Shown here: positions 1-8,682 of the stretch, piece by piece
How the letters are laid out: every line of letters begins with the position of its first letter
Numbering within the stretch: position 1 is the first letter of the stretch
NCBI RefSeq assembly: GCF_000686725.1
Contig: NZ_KK366008.1
Location: 324,074-388,073 of the forward strand
Direction of reading: 5' to 3'
Source of the DNA: Clostridium akagii DSM 12554
Lineage (GTDB): Bacteria > Bacillota > Clostridia > Clostridiales > Clostridiaceae
Length of the DNA stretch: 64,000 nt
Notes under the pieces: model-generated
The model's database searches: none
Told to the model about the DNA's origin: nothing
Seen by the model: only the letters and a program-made list of their open reading frames with translations
Position numbers and translations under genes: made by a program

Positions 1-258
1 TGGTTCTATTACCTTTTCCTTGAATATATCTTTAAAATTTATTACGTAGAATGGTATTTGGAGTTTATATGCCACTCTTCTAGCATCCTCCACTGATGAG
101 AGGGAACAACAACCATTCTCTCTGTCCTGAAATTCCTCATCCTCTGGCCATACCTGCATAGTTATTCCAATAACGTCATAACCTTGCTCTTTTAAAAGAT
201 ATGCAGTTACTGAGCTGTCCACTCCGCCGCTCATACCTACTACAACTTTTTTATTCAT
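1..258 (-). CDS. mnmA: tRNA-specific 2-thiouridylase MnmA, N-terminal part
   Basis: The first 86 codons of a minus-strand gene that runs off the left edge. The N-terminus reads [17 protein letters not shown], the PP-loop ATP-pyrophosphatase motif (SGGVDSS), then a Rossmann-like strand with GITMQVW and a GCCS segment, as in MnmA/TrmU. MnmA adenylates and thiolates U34 of Lys, Glu and Gln tRNAs with sulfur passed from a cysteine desulfurase. The desulfurase gene ends only 13 bp upstream, which fits co-transcription and direct sulfur relay. The start ATG at 258 follows a GAGGTG ribosome-binding site. Only the N-terminal domain is visible; the catalytic cysteines further on are outside the window. 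Confidence 0.93.
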   Translation of the reverse strand, partial: MNKKVVVGMSGGVDSSVTAYLLKEQGYDVIGITMQVWPEDEEFQDRENGCCSLSSVEDARRVAYKLQIPFYVINFKDIFKEKVIEP

Positions 259-271
259 AAGTTCACCTCAT

Positions 272-1417
272 CTAAACATTTTGTATATTACGTATTATCT
301 CTTTTAATGCTTTAACTGTATTCTCAACTTCTTGCTCCGAAGTTGAACTACCAAAACTAAATCTCATAGAACTCCTTGAATTTTCTTCACTAAGTCCCAT
401 TGCTATAAGCACATGAGACGGCTCAAGCGATCCTGCGGAACACGCACTTCCAACAGAAGCGCAAATTCCTCGTAAGTCTAGAGCCATAAGCAAAGTCTCT
501 GCCTCTATTCCATGAAAACAAATATTTGAGTTACCTGGAATTCTATTAACCAGGTCACCATTTATAGATGTTCCATGAATTTCTAACACTTCCTTTAAGA
601 ACTTATCCCGTAGGCTTTTTAATCTAACTGTTTCAGTACTAATGCTAGAATTAGATTTTTCAATTGCTTTCCCAAGTCCCACAATTGCAGGGGTATTTTC
701 CGTACCAGCTCTTCTTGCTCTTTCCTGCTCTCCACCATGAAAATAATTATCTACTTTCATGCCCTTTTTAATATACAGAACTCCGATTCCTTTAGGTCCA
801 TAAAACTTATGTGCTGACATAGATAACATATCCACTTTTAATTTTTGGACATCTACATTAATATGACCGATTGCCTGAACTGCATCTGTATGAAAAGCAA
901 TATTTTTTTCAGTACATATTTTTCCTATTTCTTCTATAGGCTCTAACGTACCAACCTCATTATTTGCTAGCATAATAGAAATTAAAATAGTCTTACTATT
1001 TATTGATTTTTCAAGGTAATCTAAATCTACCATACCATTTTTTTTAACAGGTACATATGTTACATCAAACCCTTGAGTTTCTAAATATCTGCACGTATTT
1101 AATACTGCTGGGTGCTCTATTTCACTAGTTATAATATGATTCCCACTTTTTCGTTTTGCAAAGGCTGTACCTTTTATTGCCCAATTATCACTTTCAGTAC
1201 CACCACTTGTAAAAAATATTTCTTCTCTTTTACAATTTATTGCCTTAGCTACCCTACTTCTTGCTTTATCAATTGCCATTTTAGGCTCTAAAGAAAAAGC
1301 GGACACTGAAGAAGGATTTCCATAGAACGAACAAAAATATGGTTCCATTTCTTTAAATACATCCTTGTCTACAGGTGTAGTCGCTCCATAATCCATATAT
1401 ATTATTTTGTTATTCAT
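272..1417 (-). CDS. Cysteine desulfurase (NifS/IscS family)
   Basis: A 381-residue PLP-dependent class-V aminotransferase-fold enzyme that takes sulfur from cysteine as a persulfide. Visible are the N-terminal YMDYGATTP (more often YLDNAATTP), TSGGTESDN for phosphate binding, the PLP lysine in SAHKFYGPKG, and the active-site cysteine in GSACSAGSLEPSHV near residue 325. The extended loop around that cysteine is of the IscS/NifS type rather than SufS. It sits between cysK and mnmA; no iscU-like scaffold gene is visible here, so its likely client is MnmA thiolation, with Fe-S assembly possible too. I give no symbol because nifS, iscS and iscS-like paralogues cannot be told apart by eye. Confidence 0.93.
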   Translation of the reverse strand: MNNKIIYMDYGATTPVDKDVFKEMEPYFCSFYGNPSSVSAFSLEPKMAIDKARSRVAKAINCKREEIFFTSGGTESDNWAIKGTAFAKRKSGNHIITSEIEHPAVLNTCRYLETQGFDVTYVPVKKNGMVDLDYLEKSINSKTILISIMLANNEVGTLEPIEEIGKICTEKNIAFHTDAVQAIGHINVDVQKLKVDMLSMSAHKFYGPKGIGVLYIKKGMKVDNYFHGGEQERARRAGTENTPAIVGLGKAIEKSNSSISTETVRLKSLRDKFLKEVLEIHGTSINGDLVNRIPGNSNICFHGIEAETLLMALDLRGICASVGSACSAGSLEPSHVLIAMGLSEENSRSSMRFSFGSSTSEQEVENTVKALKEIIRNIQNV

Positions 1418-1449
1418 CTTTTCATTACCTCAGCTTTTATATAAAAATA

Positions 1450-1480
1450 ATTACGGTGCAAATAATTCTTGCACCGTAAT
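1450..1480 (-). terminator. Hairpin between cysK and the desulfurase gene
   Basis: A perfect 12-bp stem (ATTACGGTGCAA against its complement) with a 7-nt loop. Read on the minus strand it is followed by TTATTTTTAT, so it looks like an intrinsic terminator of the cysK transcript. It lies 32 bp before the desulfurase start, so it could be a partial terminator that lowers downstream expression, or the desulfurase may have its own promoter within the 167-bp gap. Confidence 0.7.
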
Positions 1481-1584
1481 CTACTATAACTCGCTTCATA
1501 AAAAGAAGCAACATGATTTTTTTATTTTAGGCTTCTAAAATGGAATATCAAGTCAAAATACTAGCCTATTTTATTAAAAATGCC

Positions 1585-2514
1585 TCAATCAAATACTGTA
1601 GTTGATAAATATCTTTGTCCTGTATCTGGAAGTATAACAACTATATTCTTACCTTTAAATTCAGGGCGCTTTGCAACTTCAATTGCTGCATATGCTGCTG
1701 CTCCAGAAGAAATTCCAACTAAAAGGCCTTCAATTCTTGCCAAATTTCTAGTTGTCTCAAAAGCATTTTCATTTGAAACAGATATTATTTCATCAACTAG
1801 ATCTAAGTTTAAAACATCTGGTACAAATCCTGCTCCTATGCCTTGAAGTTTGTGAGGTCCTGGTTTTCCACCTTCAAGTACTGGTGAATCACTTGGTTCA
1901 ACTGCAATTATTTTCACATTTGGATTATTTTTCTTCAATACCTTTGCAACGCCTGTAAGTGTACCACCTGTACCAACTCCAGCTATAAACACATCTACAT
2001 TTCCATCAGTATCATCCCAAATTTCAACTGCCGTAGTCTTTTCATGATAAGCAGGATTTGATGGATTTTTAAATTGTTGTGGGATAAATGCATTTTCATA
2101 TTCTTTTGCTAATTCCTCAGCTTTATTTATTGCACCTTTCATACCATCTGGTCCTGGTGTTAATACAAGCTCTGCACCATAAGCTATCAAAAGTTTTCTT
2201 CTCTCAATACTCATTGTCTCTGGCATTGTAAGAATTAATTTATATCCCTTAGCTACAGCTACAAGTGCAAGGCCAACACCTGTGTTTCCGCTTGTTGGCT
2301 CAATTATAACTGTATCCTTGTTTATTAAACCCTTTTGTTCAGCATCCTCAATCATTGCAAGTCCAATTCTATCCTTAACACTTCCAGCTGGATTAAAATA
2401 CTCTACTTTTGCCAGTACCCTAGCACTAAGCTTATTAATCTCCTCGAATTTTGTAAGTTCAATTAGTGGCGTTTTTCCTATTAATTCAGTAACATTTTTA
2501 TAAATTTTTGACAT
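1585..2514 (-). CDS. cysK: Cysteine synthase A (O-acetylserine sulfhydrylase)
   Basis: A 309-residue fold-type II PLP enzyme making cysteine from O-acetylserine and sulfide. The PLP lysine lies in NPAGSVKDR (about residue 45), the substrate loop in [10 protein letters not shown], the phosphate-binding glycine loop in [10 protein letters not shown], and the C-terminal [13 protein letters not shown] is near the family's DTGERYLST. Length is normal. It starts at an ATG behind AGGTGATTTT, 16 bp after the cymR-like gene, so the two are very likely one transcript. In Bacillus subtilis CysK also acts as the partner of the repressor CymR, releasing control when O-acetylserine rises; the same gene order here suggests the same sensing complex. 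Confidence 0.96.
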   Translation of the reverse strand: MSKIYKNVTELIGKTPLIELTKFEEINKLSARVLAKVEYFNPAGSVKDRIGLAMIEDAEQKGLINKDTVIIEPTSGNTGVGLALVAVAKGYKLILTMPETMSIERRKLLIAYGAELVLTPGPDGMKGAINKAEELAKEYENAFIPQQFKNPSNPAYHEKTTAVEIWDDTDGNVDVFIAGVGTGGTLTGVAKVLKKNNPNVKIIAVEPSDSPVLEGGKPGPHKLQGIGAGFVPDVLNLDLVDEIISVSNENAFETTRNLARIEGLLVGISSGAAAYAAIEVAKRPEFKGKNIVVILPDTGQRYLSTTVFD

Positions 2515-2530
2515 AAAATCACCTCATATT

Positions 2531-2968
2531 TTAAATATAATACATAAATACATCATTTGCAAGTTTGTTATATTTCATCACTAAATCTTCTAAAGTAATT
2601 GAGTCAACAATATCATTTATACTATCATTGATCTTACTCCAAACATTGTAGTTCACACATTGTTCCATTCTATCTTCATTTTTTAATTCACTTGCATCAA
2701 CAACGTTCAAGTCACCCTCAAGAGCCCTTAAAATATCGCCAACAGATATATCACTTGGTGAATATCCTAAAATGTAACCACCTTGGGAACCCTTTTTACC
2801 TTGTATAAGACCTTTTTTTCTCAGAGAAGCAAAAATCTGTTCTAGGTACCCTTCTGATATTTTTTGTCTTTCACTTATACTCTTTAACGTAACACTATCA
2901 TTAACTGCATTTATTGCCAAATCTATCATTGCTTTAAGTCCGTATCTGCCTTTTGTAGAAATTTTCAT
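2531..2968 (-). CDS. cymR: Rrf2-family regulator, CymR-like
   Basis: A 145-residue winged-helix Rrf2 protein. It begins MKISTKGRYGLKAM, has the GYLEQIFASLRKKGLI recognition region and the QGGYILGYSP wing, and ends ANDVFMYYI, close to the EAYMFYI end that I recall for B. subtilis CymR. Only one cysteine is present, so it lacks the three-cysteine [2Fe-2S] site of IscR, which also fits CymR. I chose the ATG at 2968 (AGGTG 5-6 nt upstream) over a GTG two codons earlier. It lies just upstream of cysK, the known CymR partner in Bacillus, and heads the cysteine/sulfur cluster. The symbol is by similarity; a different Rrf2 subfamily remains possible. Confidence 0.85.
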   Translation of the reverse strand: MKISTKGRYGLKAMIDLAINAVNDSVTLKSISERQKISEGYLEQIFASLRKKGLIQGKKGSQGGYILGYSPSDISVGDILRALEGDLNVVDASELKNEDRMEQCVNYNVWSKINDSINDIVDSITLEDLVMKYNKLANDVFMYYI

Positions 2969-3010
2969 TTGCACACCTCATATTACTTAGTATTTCTATT
3001 TGTTTACTAG

Positions 3011-3039
3011 ATTATATTATGAATCTCACTATTTGTCAA
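3011..3039 (-). promoter_or_regulatory. Consensus promoter of the cymR-cysK operon
   Basis: On the minus strand TTGACA (3034-3039) is followed after exactly 17 bp by TATAAT (3011-3016), a perfect vegetative promoter. Directly downstream, before the cymR start, lie TAGTA and TACTA arms 12 bp apart, a weak inverted repeat that could be an autoregulatory site. Confidence 0.85.
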
Positions 3040-3057
3040 TTGTTTCATGAAAAAATT

Positions 3058-4230
3058 TTATGGCTTTTCTATTTCTTTATTATTGTCGTCTATATTAGTT
3101 TTTAATACATCCCGTTTAAAAAGTATGGCAGCCGCCACTGCAGTTATTGGAATTGTACAAATTAGCCCAATGCTTCCGGCAAGAGAATTTAATACTGCTG
3201 ATGCAATGGCATCTTGGTCCAAAATTCTATACATTGGGAGTTTATAGGAAGTCACAAGCATTATAACGTACATAGAACCGCCCACATAGGCTAATATTAA
3301 AGTATTGGCCATAGTTCCCATTATATCACGTCCTATGTTCATACCTGACATTATAAGTTCTGATGTTGTACTGTTAGGTCTATTTTGTTTTACCTCATTA
3401 ATTGAAGATGCAATAGACATACTAACATCCATAACTGCCCCTAGAGCACCCATCAAAATACCAGCAAACATAAGTCCTCTAAAATTAAATTCAGTGTTTT
3501 GGGATATGTATATCATCATCTGTATTTCTTCATCCGTAAGTCCCGTAAGATTCAATTTATTACTAAAATATACAGCTATAAGAGCCGCTATAATTACTCC
3601 ACCAATGGTGCCTATTATTGCCGCCACTGTTTTTTTATTTTTACCACTAATAATTAATAAACTTAATATACTGATACCTATACTTAATATTACCGATACA
3701 ACTATTGGATTGAACCCTGCAATAATAAGTGGTATTAGTACTTTTAATATTACGATTCCTGTTATGATTAATGCTAGCACTGCTTTTAACCCTTTTATTC
3801 CACCAACAATTCCTAAAAGTAATACAAAAATCAATATTAATAAATATAATGGTTCATATCTATCAAGTTCATACATATAAGCTGATTTTATAGTTCCATT
3901 TGGATTTTCAGTTATATTTATAAGTACATCATCGCCTTTAGTTGCAGTGGTTTCCCTATATGTTTTGTCATTAATAAGATTGTCTAAAGACAATGTCTCG
4001 CCCTTATGATCTCCAGTTGAAATTTTAACTTGAACTTTGCCATGGGCAATTCCATTTTTACTGTTTTGTGCTTTGGAATTAGAACTAGAGTTCACATTAT
4101 CCGATATAATTTTAGCATGAATCGGTTGATTTTCTCCATTAACCATTACAAAATTCTTTAAGCAAAAAATTATTACCACCAATAACAAAACTATTGCTGT
4201 AATAATAATTTCTTTCTTTTTTTTATCCAT
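3058..4230 (-). CDS. YibE/F-family multi-pass membrane protein
   Basis: A 390-residue integral membrane protein. One N-terminal membrane segment (about residues 5-25) is followed by a roughly 100-residue extracytoplasmic domain, then about seven hydrophobic helices from residue 125 on, with the conserved stretches GIVGGIKGLKAVLALIITG, GALGAVMDVSMSIASS and GRDIMGTMANTLILAYVGG typical of YibE/F proteins. The family has no settled biochemical role. I chose the ATG at 4230 behind GAGGTG over an upstream GTG. It is separated from cymR by the operon promoter, so it appears to be its own unit. Certain as to family, open as to function. Confidence 0.88.
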   Translation of the reverse strand: MDKKKKEIIITAIVLLLVVIIFCLKNFVMVNGENQPIHAKIISDNVNSSSNSKAQNSKNGIAHGKVQVKISTGDHKGETLSLDNLINDKTYRETTATKGDDVLINITENPNGTIKSAYMYELDRYEPLYLLILIFVLLLGIVGGIKGLKAVLALIITGIVILKVLIPLIIAGFNPIVVSVILSIGISILSLLIISGKNKKTVAAIIGTIGGVIIAALIAVYFSNKLNLTGLTDEEIQMMIYISQNTEFNFRGLMFAGILMGALGAVMDVSMSIASSINEVKQNRPNSTTSELIMSGMNIGRDIMGTMANTLILAYVGGSMYVIMLVTSYKLPMYRILDQDAIASAVLNSLAGSIGLICTIPITAVAAAILFKRDVLKTNIDDNNKEIEKP

Positions 4231-4306
4231 TTTCTTCACCTCTGTAAAATAACTCCTTTAATAATACTAATGTAATTAAAACTATTAATCAACATAAATA
4301 AAAATA

Positions 4307-4338
4307 ATTCATAGTAATTTAATTAAGTTACTATGAAT
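4307..4338 (-). terminator. Terminator of the DUF1189 gene
   Basis: An 11-bp perfect stem (ATTCATAGTAA and complement) with a 10-nt loop, followed on the minus strand by TATTTTTATTT, 19 bp after the stop codon. Confidence 0.8.
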
Positions 4339-4356
4339 CTTTAACTCTCCAGTAAC

Positions 4357-5148
4357 TCATCCTGCTAACTGGTTATTTTTTTCAGCATATTTAAGTGCAA
4401 TAACAACATAAATTAATGTTATTATTGCATATAGAAATGTCCAATATGGAATATCTATTTTAAAAACAGACAATACTGTATCAAGAAATAACGGTGCTGT
4501 TAGTGAATATATACTTATTTTATACAAACTCTCAAAATCAATATTAATTCTCCTATAAAAAATTTGTACAAAAATAGAAACTATAAGTGCAATTAGTAGC
4601 CCTCCAATAAAATATCCTATGATTATTCCCAAAGTAATAAATGGTGGTATCATTCTCAATAATGGTAAATATTCATTAATTGTATCTTGGTTAATAATAT
4701 TGCTACCAAAAGAATTGAAATATATAACTTGTATATTATATTTGTCAATTTTCTCAATAAGTTTATCTTTTAAAATAAGTATTCCTCTATCATATTTATT
4801 AAGCGCCGATTGCACGGTTTTTCCAGACGTATCTATTAAATAGTAATCATTACTTCTATTTGATATAATAATTGGCATTTTTTTATCAATCTTAAACTCA
4901 CCATCTTTAATCTGAAAATTCCGAAGTTTTTGATTATACACATTTTTAAAATCTGTAATTTCTAAATTGCTATTAATTACTCCCCTCATAGAACCCAAAA
5001 TTCCAAATATCAATGAGATTAAAAATAAATACAAAATTGCCTTGCCCAAGGTTTCTTTTAAAAAATTTGTATAGGATTTTAAGTTTGTAATACTGTTAAA
5101 TATTTTATAGAATAAATTTATTTTCATATTCTCGCTATTATATTTCAT
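4357..5148 (-). CDS. DUF1189-type membrane protein
   Basis: A 263-residue membrane protein: a hydrophobic segment at about residues 38-58, an extracytoplasmic region of about 110 residues rich in charged and polar residues, and four C-terminal hydrophobic segments (about 165-255). This layout and the N-terminal INLFYKIFNSI fit the DUF1189 family of Firmicutes, whose role is unknown. The start ATG follows GGGGGAATTAT. Flanked by a terminator and a divergent flavin reductase gene, so probably monocistronic. Confidence 0.72.
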   Translation of the reverse strand: MKYNSENMKINLFYKIFNSITNLKSYTNFLKETLGKAILYLFLISLIFGILGSMRGVINSNLEITDFKNVYNQKLRNFQIKDGEFKIDKKMPIIISNRSNDYYLIDTSGKTVQSALNKYDRGILILKDKLIEKIDKYNIQVIYFNSFGSNIINQDTINEYLPLLRMIPPFITLGIIIGYFIGGLLIALIVSIFVQIFYRRINIDFESLYKISIYSLTAPLFLDTVLSVFKIDIPYWTFLYAIITLIYVVIALKYAEKNNQLAG

Positions 5149-5360
5149 ATAATTCCCCCAATTATAATTTACCCAATATCTTAATAATAAATTAACATAA
5201 TATATTATTCAACAAAAATACTCTCTATTAATTTAAAAATTACAATGTTGTATTATAGAGCAATAATAAATTATAATGGTATTGGGCGTTTTGTGAAAAA
5301 TAGATAGTCTATTTTATTTAATACACCTTAGTCTTATTAACTGTTAGGAGATATTTATAT

Positions 5361-5930
5361 ATGAAAAAGATACAATTTAAGGGTGGAACTATGTTAAACC
5401 CAGTACCCGTAGTACTTGTTACCTCTAAAAATTCAAAAGGCGATACAAATGTTTTTACTGTGGCTTGGGCTGGAACTGCGTGCACTAAACCACCTATGCT
5501 AACTATCTCAGTAAGACCAGAAAGATTATCTTATGAATATATAAAAGAAAGTATGGAGTTTGTAGTAAACTTACCATCAGAGCAGCTAACAAAAAAAGTT
5601 GATTATTGCGGTGTTAAATCTGGTAGGATCACAGATAAAATTAAAGATATGGGCTTCACTCTTTCCCCTGGGATAGAAATTGATTGTCCTATAATTCAAG
5701 ATTGTCCTATATCCTTAGAATGTAAAGTAAGAAGTATAACCCCCTTAGGTAGTCATGATTTGTTTTTAGCTGAAATTGTTAAAGTTCACGTAGATGAAAG
5801 TTTAATTGATAAGAGTGGAAAAATACATTTTGAAAATGCAAAACTCATAAACTATTGCCATGGTGAATATTATCCCATGACCACTCAACCTATTGGTAAG
5901 TTTGGGTTTTCAGTACAAAAACGCAAATAA
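5361..5930 (+). CDS. Flavin reductase-like FMN-binding split-barrel protein
   Basis: A 189-residue protein of the flavin reductase-like split barrel family. The N-terminus (KGGTMLNPVPVVLVTS) and TVAWAGTACTKPPMLTISVRPERLSYEYI, with the S-V-R-P-x-R-x-S motif, carry the FMN contacts, and NYCHGEYYPM lies near the end. In Clostridia such proteins are annotated as flavin reductase or flavoredoxin and transfer electrons to FMN or Fe-S partners. It starts at ATG 5361 behind GGAG with a somewhat long spacing. The partner is not encoded next door, so the substrate is open. Confidence 0.85.
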   Translation: MKKIQFKGGTMLNPVPVVLVTSKNSKGDTNVFTVAWAGTACTKPPMLTISVRPERLSYEYIKESMEFVVNLPSEQLTKKVDYCGVKSGRITDKIKDMGFTLSPGIEIDCPIIQDCPISLECKVRSITPLGSHDLFLAEIVKVHVDESLIDKSGKIHFENAKLINYCHGEYYPMTTQPIGKFGFSVQKRK

Positions 5931-5955
5931 ACATATTCAGTATTCAAGTTAAAAA

Positions 5956-5981
5956 GATTTTTCGGCTTAGGCCGAAAAATC
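5956..5981. terminator. Terminator between convergent genes
   Basis: A perfect 11-bp stem (GATTTTTCGGC and complement) with a TTAG loop between the convergent flavin reductase and glycosyltransferase genes. On the minus strand a TTTTTAA tract follows, so it is best as the end of the glycosyltransferase transcript; on the plus strand the tail is poor. Confidence 0.8.
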
Positions 5982-6019
5982 AATATAATACGCCTTCAAA
6001 AAAATAGCCATCCAGTATC

Positions 6020-7246
6020 TTAGTCTATTTTTTTCTCCACAAATTCTCTTTTATCTACATCCCATTCTGTATCTGATGCCTCTTGTTTTGTTGATTCATA
6101 TATTTTAACAGTTAATCTGGCTACTTCATTCCATGTGTATTTTTCTTTAACTAACTTCTCAGCGTTTTTTTTCACATAACGCGAAAGTTTATTATCCGTT
6201 AACAGTTCAATAACATTATAAGCAAGACTATTAACATCTCCGTTAATCATCTTCATACCTGTATATTTATGCTTAATAATTTCCCCAAGGCCACCAGTAT
6301 CTGATACTACCACAGGACATCCTGCCGCCATAGCCTCAAGAGCTACAATTCCAAATGGTTCATAAAGAGATGGAAACACTGCAACACTAGCCACCCTATA
6401 TAGATTACTTTTGTTATAGTTATCCATGTACCCAACAAAAATTATCTTATTTTCATAACCCATATCTTTAACCTTACGTTTTAATTCTTCCGTCATTGGT
6501 CCTTGCCCTGCTAAAACAAATTTAACCTTATTATGTTTTTCCATTATTTGCGGTGCAGCATCAATCAATAGCTGTATTCCCTTTTCAAAAACATGTCTAC
6601 CAATAAAAAATATTATCTTTTCATCATCCTTAGCATACTGCCTTCTAAAAGAAGATAGATCAGTTTCAATATCATATTTTTCAGTATTAACGCCATTTGG
6701 AATAACCTCAACTTTTTCTTCCAAAACATTAAAGGTACTTATAATTTGACTCTTCATATAATCGCTACAAGCAATTATTTTCCAAGATTCATAACATAAT
6801 AGCCACTCAGTGGAGGATATATACCTCTGCATATCAGTTCTTATTCCATTGTTTCTTCCTGATTCTGTTGCATGTATTGTTGAAACCATTGGTATGTTAA
6901 ATGCCCACTTTATGGCTTTTGCTGAATATGTAGAGAGCCAATCATGAGCATGAATAATATCTATCCTACCTAATTTTCTTATAATCCTTATACATTCTTC
7001 AATCATTGAAAAATTAAGTTGCATAATCCATTTGCTAAAATCTTCTGTTTCTATTCTATATGGAGTTACCCTATGTACAATAACTCCATTATCGTTCTCT
7101 TCTACTGGTGCTGTTCCTTCTTCACAGGTTATGATATGTACCTCATGACCAAGTAAAGTCAAACCTTTACACAAATTATAAACATGATTAGATAATCCAC
7201 CTACGTTCCTAGGTGGGTATTCCCAAGAAATCATTACTATCCTCAT
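6020..7246 (-). CDS. Glycosyltransferase family 4 (starch/glycogen synthase-like)
   Basis: A 408-residue GT-B glycosyltransferase. The N-terminal domain opens MRIVMISWEYPPRNVGGLSNHV with a glycine-rich acceptor loop and carries IIHAHDWLS near residue 100. The C-terminal nucleotide-sugar domain has IPNGVN, FIGRHVFEKG, and the E-x7-E retaining motif in PSLYEPFGIVALEAMAAGCPVV. Archaeal and clostridial proteins of this shape act as glycogen synthases or make cell-surface glycans; donor and acceptor cannot be read from sequence. The ATG at 7246 follows AGGGGCG. No other glycogen gene is nearby, so it seems to stand alone. Confidence 0.88.
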   Translation of the reverse strand: MRIVMISWEYPPRNVGGLSNHVYNLCKGLTLLGHEVHIITCEEGTAPVEENDNGVIVHRVTPYRIETEDFSKWIMQLNFSMIEECIRIIRKLGRIDIIHAHDWLSTYSAKAIKWAFNIPMVSTIHATESGRNNGIRTDMQRYISSTEWLLCYESWKIIACSDYMKSQIISTFNVLEEKVEVIPNGVNTEKYDIETDLSSFRRQYAKDDEKIIFFIGRHVFEKGIQLLIDAAPQIMEKHNKVKFVLAGQGPMTEELKRKVKDMGYENKIIFVGYMDNYNKSNLYRVASVAVFPSLYEPFGIVALEAMAAGCPVVVSDTGGLGEIIKHKYTGMKMINGDVNSLAYNVIELLTDNKLSRYVKKNAEKLVKEKYTWNEVARLTVKIYESTKQEASDTEWDVDKREFVEKKID

Positions 7247-7361
7247 TAAAAGCGCCCCTTTTCAATGTTGTAATAACAATATTAGCCATAAGGAAAATAT
7301 AAACTTTATAATTCCATAATATTATATATATAATTACAAGTAAATTGTTTATATTTTAAAT

Positions 7362-8546
7362 TTAAACTAAATTCAATATTTCTATATTGGTTTCTGAATC
7401 TTTTTCATAATCAATGCCCTCATAACCGAATCCAAATAATTTAAAAAAGTCATTTCTAAATATATTTATATCTGTGATCTGTTGTATGTTTTCTGTAGTA
7501 ACTTTATCCCACAATTCAGCGATTTTTCCTTGAACATCCGCCCTCATTTCTCTGTCATCAATTCTTAACCTACCCCTATCATCTACAATGACATTTCCAG
7601 AGGCAATTTCTGAATATAACCTATAAATTTGCTGAACAGAATCCTCTTCCAAGTTTTTTTCCTTAAGAACCTTGCCAAGTAATGAAATATATAAAGGTAC
7701 TACTGGTATAGCGGAACTTGATTGAGTGACTAGTCCTTTGTTTATAGAAATATATGCACTTCCCCCAATTTGCTTAAGCTTCTCATTTACCTTTGACGAT
7801 ACTCTTTCTAAATCCTCTTTTGCCTTTCCAATAGTTCCATTTCTATATATAGGGTATGTTATTTTAGGTCCAATATAAGAATATGAAATAACATTTGCTC
7901 CCTTTTCAAGAACCTCTGCATTTAAAAGCTTGTCTACCCACATTTCTAGGTCTTCACCACCCATTACATTGATGGTTTGCTCTATTTCATTATCATTTGC
8001 AGGCTGGATTTCCACATCTGACACTTCAAAAGTATGAAAATTCACTGACTTGTTTTTAAACGATTCGCCTACAGGTTTAAGCGCTGAATAGGATAGCTCT
8101 CCAGTGATTGGATGTTTTCTCCTTGGCGAAGCAATACTATAAATAACAAGATCAATCTTCCCAAGATCATTTTTTATTAGTTCAATAGTTTTTGCCTTAA
8201 TTGCTTCTGAAAAAGCATCACCATTTATTGTCTTTGCATAGTGACCTTCTTCTATTGCTCTTCTCTCAAAAGCAACTGTATTATACCATCCTGCTGTGGC
8301 AGTTCGATTTTCTGTTCCAGGCTTTTCAAATACCACACCTATTGTACTTGCATCCCATCCAAAGGTTGAAACTATTCTTGATGATAAACCATATCCAGTT
8401 GATGCCCCAATTATTAATACTCTTTTAAATTTATTACTTATTTTATCTTTTTTCACATAATCGATCTGCATATCCACATTCTTTTTACATCCATCAGGAT
8501 GTGCTGTTACGCAGATGAAGTCTCTAAATCTTGGCTTTATTATCAT
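7362..8546 (-). CDS. fabV: Trans-2-enoyl-CoA/ACP reductase, NADH (FabV/Ter)
   Basis: A 394-residue enoyl reductase of the FabV/Ter type, an unusually long short-chain-dehydrogenase fold. The start MIIKPRFRDFICVTAHPDGC is family-typical, the dinucleotide loop is GASTGYGLSSRI (about 51-62), and the catalytic Tyr-x8-Lys motif is present in YRNGTIGKAK (about 235-244). It reduces trans-2-enoyl-ACP or, in clostridial butyrate/butanol-type pathways, crotonyl-CoA using NADH. ATG 8546 has AGGTGG 8 nt upstream; an in-frame GTG four codons earlier overlaps the ribosome-binding site and is rejected. No fatty-acid or butyrate genes adjoin it, so the lipid and CoA roles remain alternatives. Confidence 0.95.
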   Translation of the reverse strand: MIIKPRFRDFICVTAHPDGCKKNVDMQIDYVKKDKISNKFKRVLIIGASTGYGLSSRIVSTFGWDASTIGVVFEKPGTENRTATAGWYNTVAFERRAIEEGHYAKTINGDAFSEAIKAKTIELIKNDLGKIDLVIYSIASPRRKHPITGELSYSALKPVGESFKNKSVNFHTFEVSDVEIQPANDNEIEQTINVMGGEDLEMWVDKLLNAEVLEKGANVISYSYIGPKITYPIYRNGTIGKAKEDLERVSSKVNEKLKQIGGSAYISINKGLVTQSSSAIPVVPLYISLLGKVLKEKNLEEDSVQQIYRLYSEIASGNVIVDDRGRLRIDDREMRADVQGKIAELWDKVTTENIQQITDINIFRNDFFKLFGFGYEGIDYEKDSETNIEILNLV

Positions 8547-8631
8547 TTTTTTTACCACCTCTCTAATTATTTATTAAAGTACAATTGTATTATATCATTT
8601 GCTAAAACACATGATATGTAAATATAAAAAA

Positions 8632-8671
8632 GCTTAAAGACTTATATTTTATAAAATATTCGTCTTTAAGC
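8632..8671 (-). terminator. Terminator of the SPFH gene
   Basis: A perfect 10-bp stem (GCTTAAAGAC and complement) with an AT-rich, self-complementary loop, followed on the minus strand by TTTTTTATATT, directly after the SPFH stop codon. Confidence 0.88.
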
Positions 8672-8682
8672 ACAGAAGGAGC

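Noticed and set aside
1418-1584. T-box or S-box leader before the desulfurase
   Set aside because: No T-box core sequence or S-box pattern; only one simple terminator hairpin.
3305-3880. A 191-codon plus-strand frame opposite the YibE/F gene
   Set aside because: It is antisense to a clear membrane protein whose residues match a known family; hydrophobic helices often give long antisense frames in AT-rich DNA, and it has no ribosome-binding site.
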